DNA from: Actinocorallia sp. API 0066
GTDB lineage: Bacteria > Actinomycetota > Actinomycetes > Streptosporangiales > Streptosporangiaceae
Assembly: GCF_020991275.1 (NCBI RefSeq)
Contig: NZ_JAJLQY010000005.1
Span: forward strand, 186,001 to 250,000
Reading direction: 5' to 3'
Length of the DNA stretch: 64,000 nt
In this document: positions 63,657-64,000 of the stretch, piece by piece
Layout of the letters: every line of letters starts with the position of its first letter
Position numbering within the stretch: position 1 is the first letter of the stretch
Made by a program: the position numbers and the translations under genes
The notes under the pieces: model-generated
Databases searched by the model: none
Seen by the model: only the letters and a program-made list of their open reading frames with translations
Told to the model about the DNA's origin: nothing

Positions 63657-64000
63657 TCACCCGCCGAGCCCGGGGGTAGGGCTGTCCCGGTCTTCGGTGT
63701 CCTTCTTCACATGGTCGTCACCGTGGCCGCCGTGCTTTGTGTGGTCTTTGTGTTTCTTGTGCTCTTTGTGCTCGCTGTGGCGCGGGCCGCAGGAGGCCGT
63801 CGCCTGGCCCAGGACGGCGATGGCGGCGCCGCAGACCTGGAAGCCTCCCTGACCCTCGCACGACGCCGTCGCGGCCCCCAGGATCGCGATCGCGTTGCCG
63901 CAGACGACGATGCCGTCCTGGCCGTCCCGGCCGTCCGGGAGGGCGCAGGCGGCCACCGCGGTGCCCAGGATCGAGATCGCGTTGCCGCAGAGGCTCACCG
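63657..64000 (-). CDS. Cys-Gly-Asn repeat secreted protein (chaplin-like), 5' end outside window
   Basis: The minus frame is open through base 64000, so the start lies right of the window; 114 or more residues are visible. Three repeats carry CGNAISILG, CGNAIAILG and CGAAIAVLG, each followed by a second Cys (VAACALP, TASCEGQ, TASCGPR). This resembles chaplin-type surface hydrophobins in having small hydrophobic units with paired Cys, but the spacing differs from the classic chaplin core. The C-terminus is a striking His/Lys tail (HSEHKEHKKHKDHTKHGGHG). A role in the aerial surface or metal binding is a guess. Confidence 0.6.
   Translation of the reverse strand, partial: VSLCGNAISILGTAVAACALPDGRDGQDGIVVCGNAIAILGAATASCEGQGGFQVCGAAIAVLGQATASCGPRHSEHKEHKKHKDHTKHGGHGDDHVKKDTEDRDSPTPGLGG

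Overview
The window is high-GC actinobacterial DNA, most like a filamentous actinomycete of the Streptosporangiales (Actinomadura-like); that rank is an inference. The supporting signs are frequent GTG/TTG starts, tightly overlapping genes, a fused MFS-thymidylate kinase next to holB and topA, a PucR-controlled Liv transporter, DUF5753/DUF6879 regulator cassettes, and a secreted protein with Cys-Gly-Asn repeats at the right edge.

Left part (1-30.4 kb): accessory DNA. Bases 1-2.8 kb hold a partial coiled-coil protein, an IS5-type element with perfect 18-bp inverted repeats and a frameshifted transposase, an intact cutA, a regulator fragment, and the broken 3' tail of a serine recombinase abutting an 18-bp piece of tRNA-Glu. 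The same tail-plus-tRNA arrangement recurs at 30.2-30.4 kb next to an intact tRNA-Glu(UUC). I therefore read 2.81-30.4 kb as a ~27.6-kb element integrated into tRNA-Glu, beside the remnant of a related tandem element. It contains, in order: (a) an intact DNA modification/defence island at 3.1-11.6 kb (m5C methyltransferase, Vsr, a protein joining a DUF4928-like region to a Shedu-type DUF4263 nuclease, DUF3883, SNF2 helicase, ParB-like protein, and a protein of unknown family); (b) a decayed lanthipeptide/thiopeptide-type cluster (12.2-15.0 kb); (c) a decayed conjugative type IV secretion module (15.0-22.6 kb) in which only the PrgI gene is open; (d) an AbiV-type protein, a PIN-domain protein and an unknown protein (22.9-25.8 kb); (e) a methyltransferase pair and two serine-recombinase-like genes (26.4-30.4 kb), the larger recombinase frameshifted. 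Conjugation and peptide genes carry many single-base frameshifts or stops while the defence genes are open, so the element looks immobile but kept for its defence cargo; local homopolymer sequencing error is the alternative.

Middle (30.4-44.7 kb): intact chromosome. It holds a membrane metallophosphoesterase and a zincin with overlapping start codons, an MFS exporter, a PspC protein, a glutaryl-CoA dehydrogenase-like enzyme, a PucR regulator divergent from a livFGHMK operon with a perfect palindrome between them, dapD, an M20 dipeptidase, and a Clp-N/HTH protein with two tandem palindromes over its start.

44.8-49.1 kb: a second, 4.2-kb element in tRNA-Lys(UUU), bounded by a 40-bp direct repeat. 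It carries a broken tyrosine integrase, a DUF6879/XRE-DUF5753 regulator cassette and small unknown proteins.

49.1-64 kb: chromosome again, with a HxlR fragment, a Cys-nucleophile alpha/beta hydrolase, an ABC-F ATPase, an S33 peptidase divergent from a LysR regulator, a lipoprotein, an S8 protease, holB, MFS-tmk, topA, a DUF5703 protein and the partial repeat protein. No CRISPR array or rRNA was seen.
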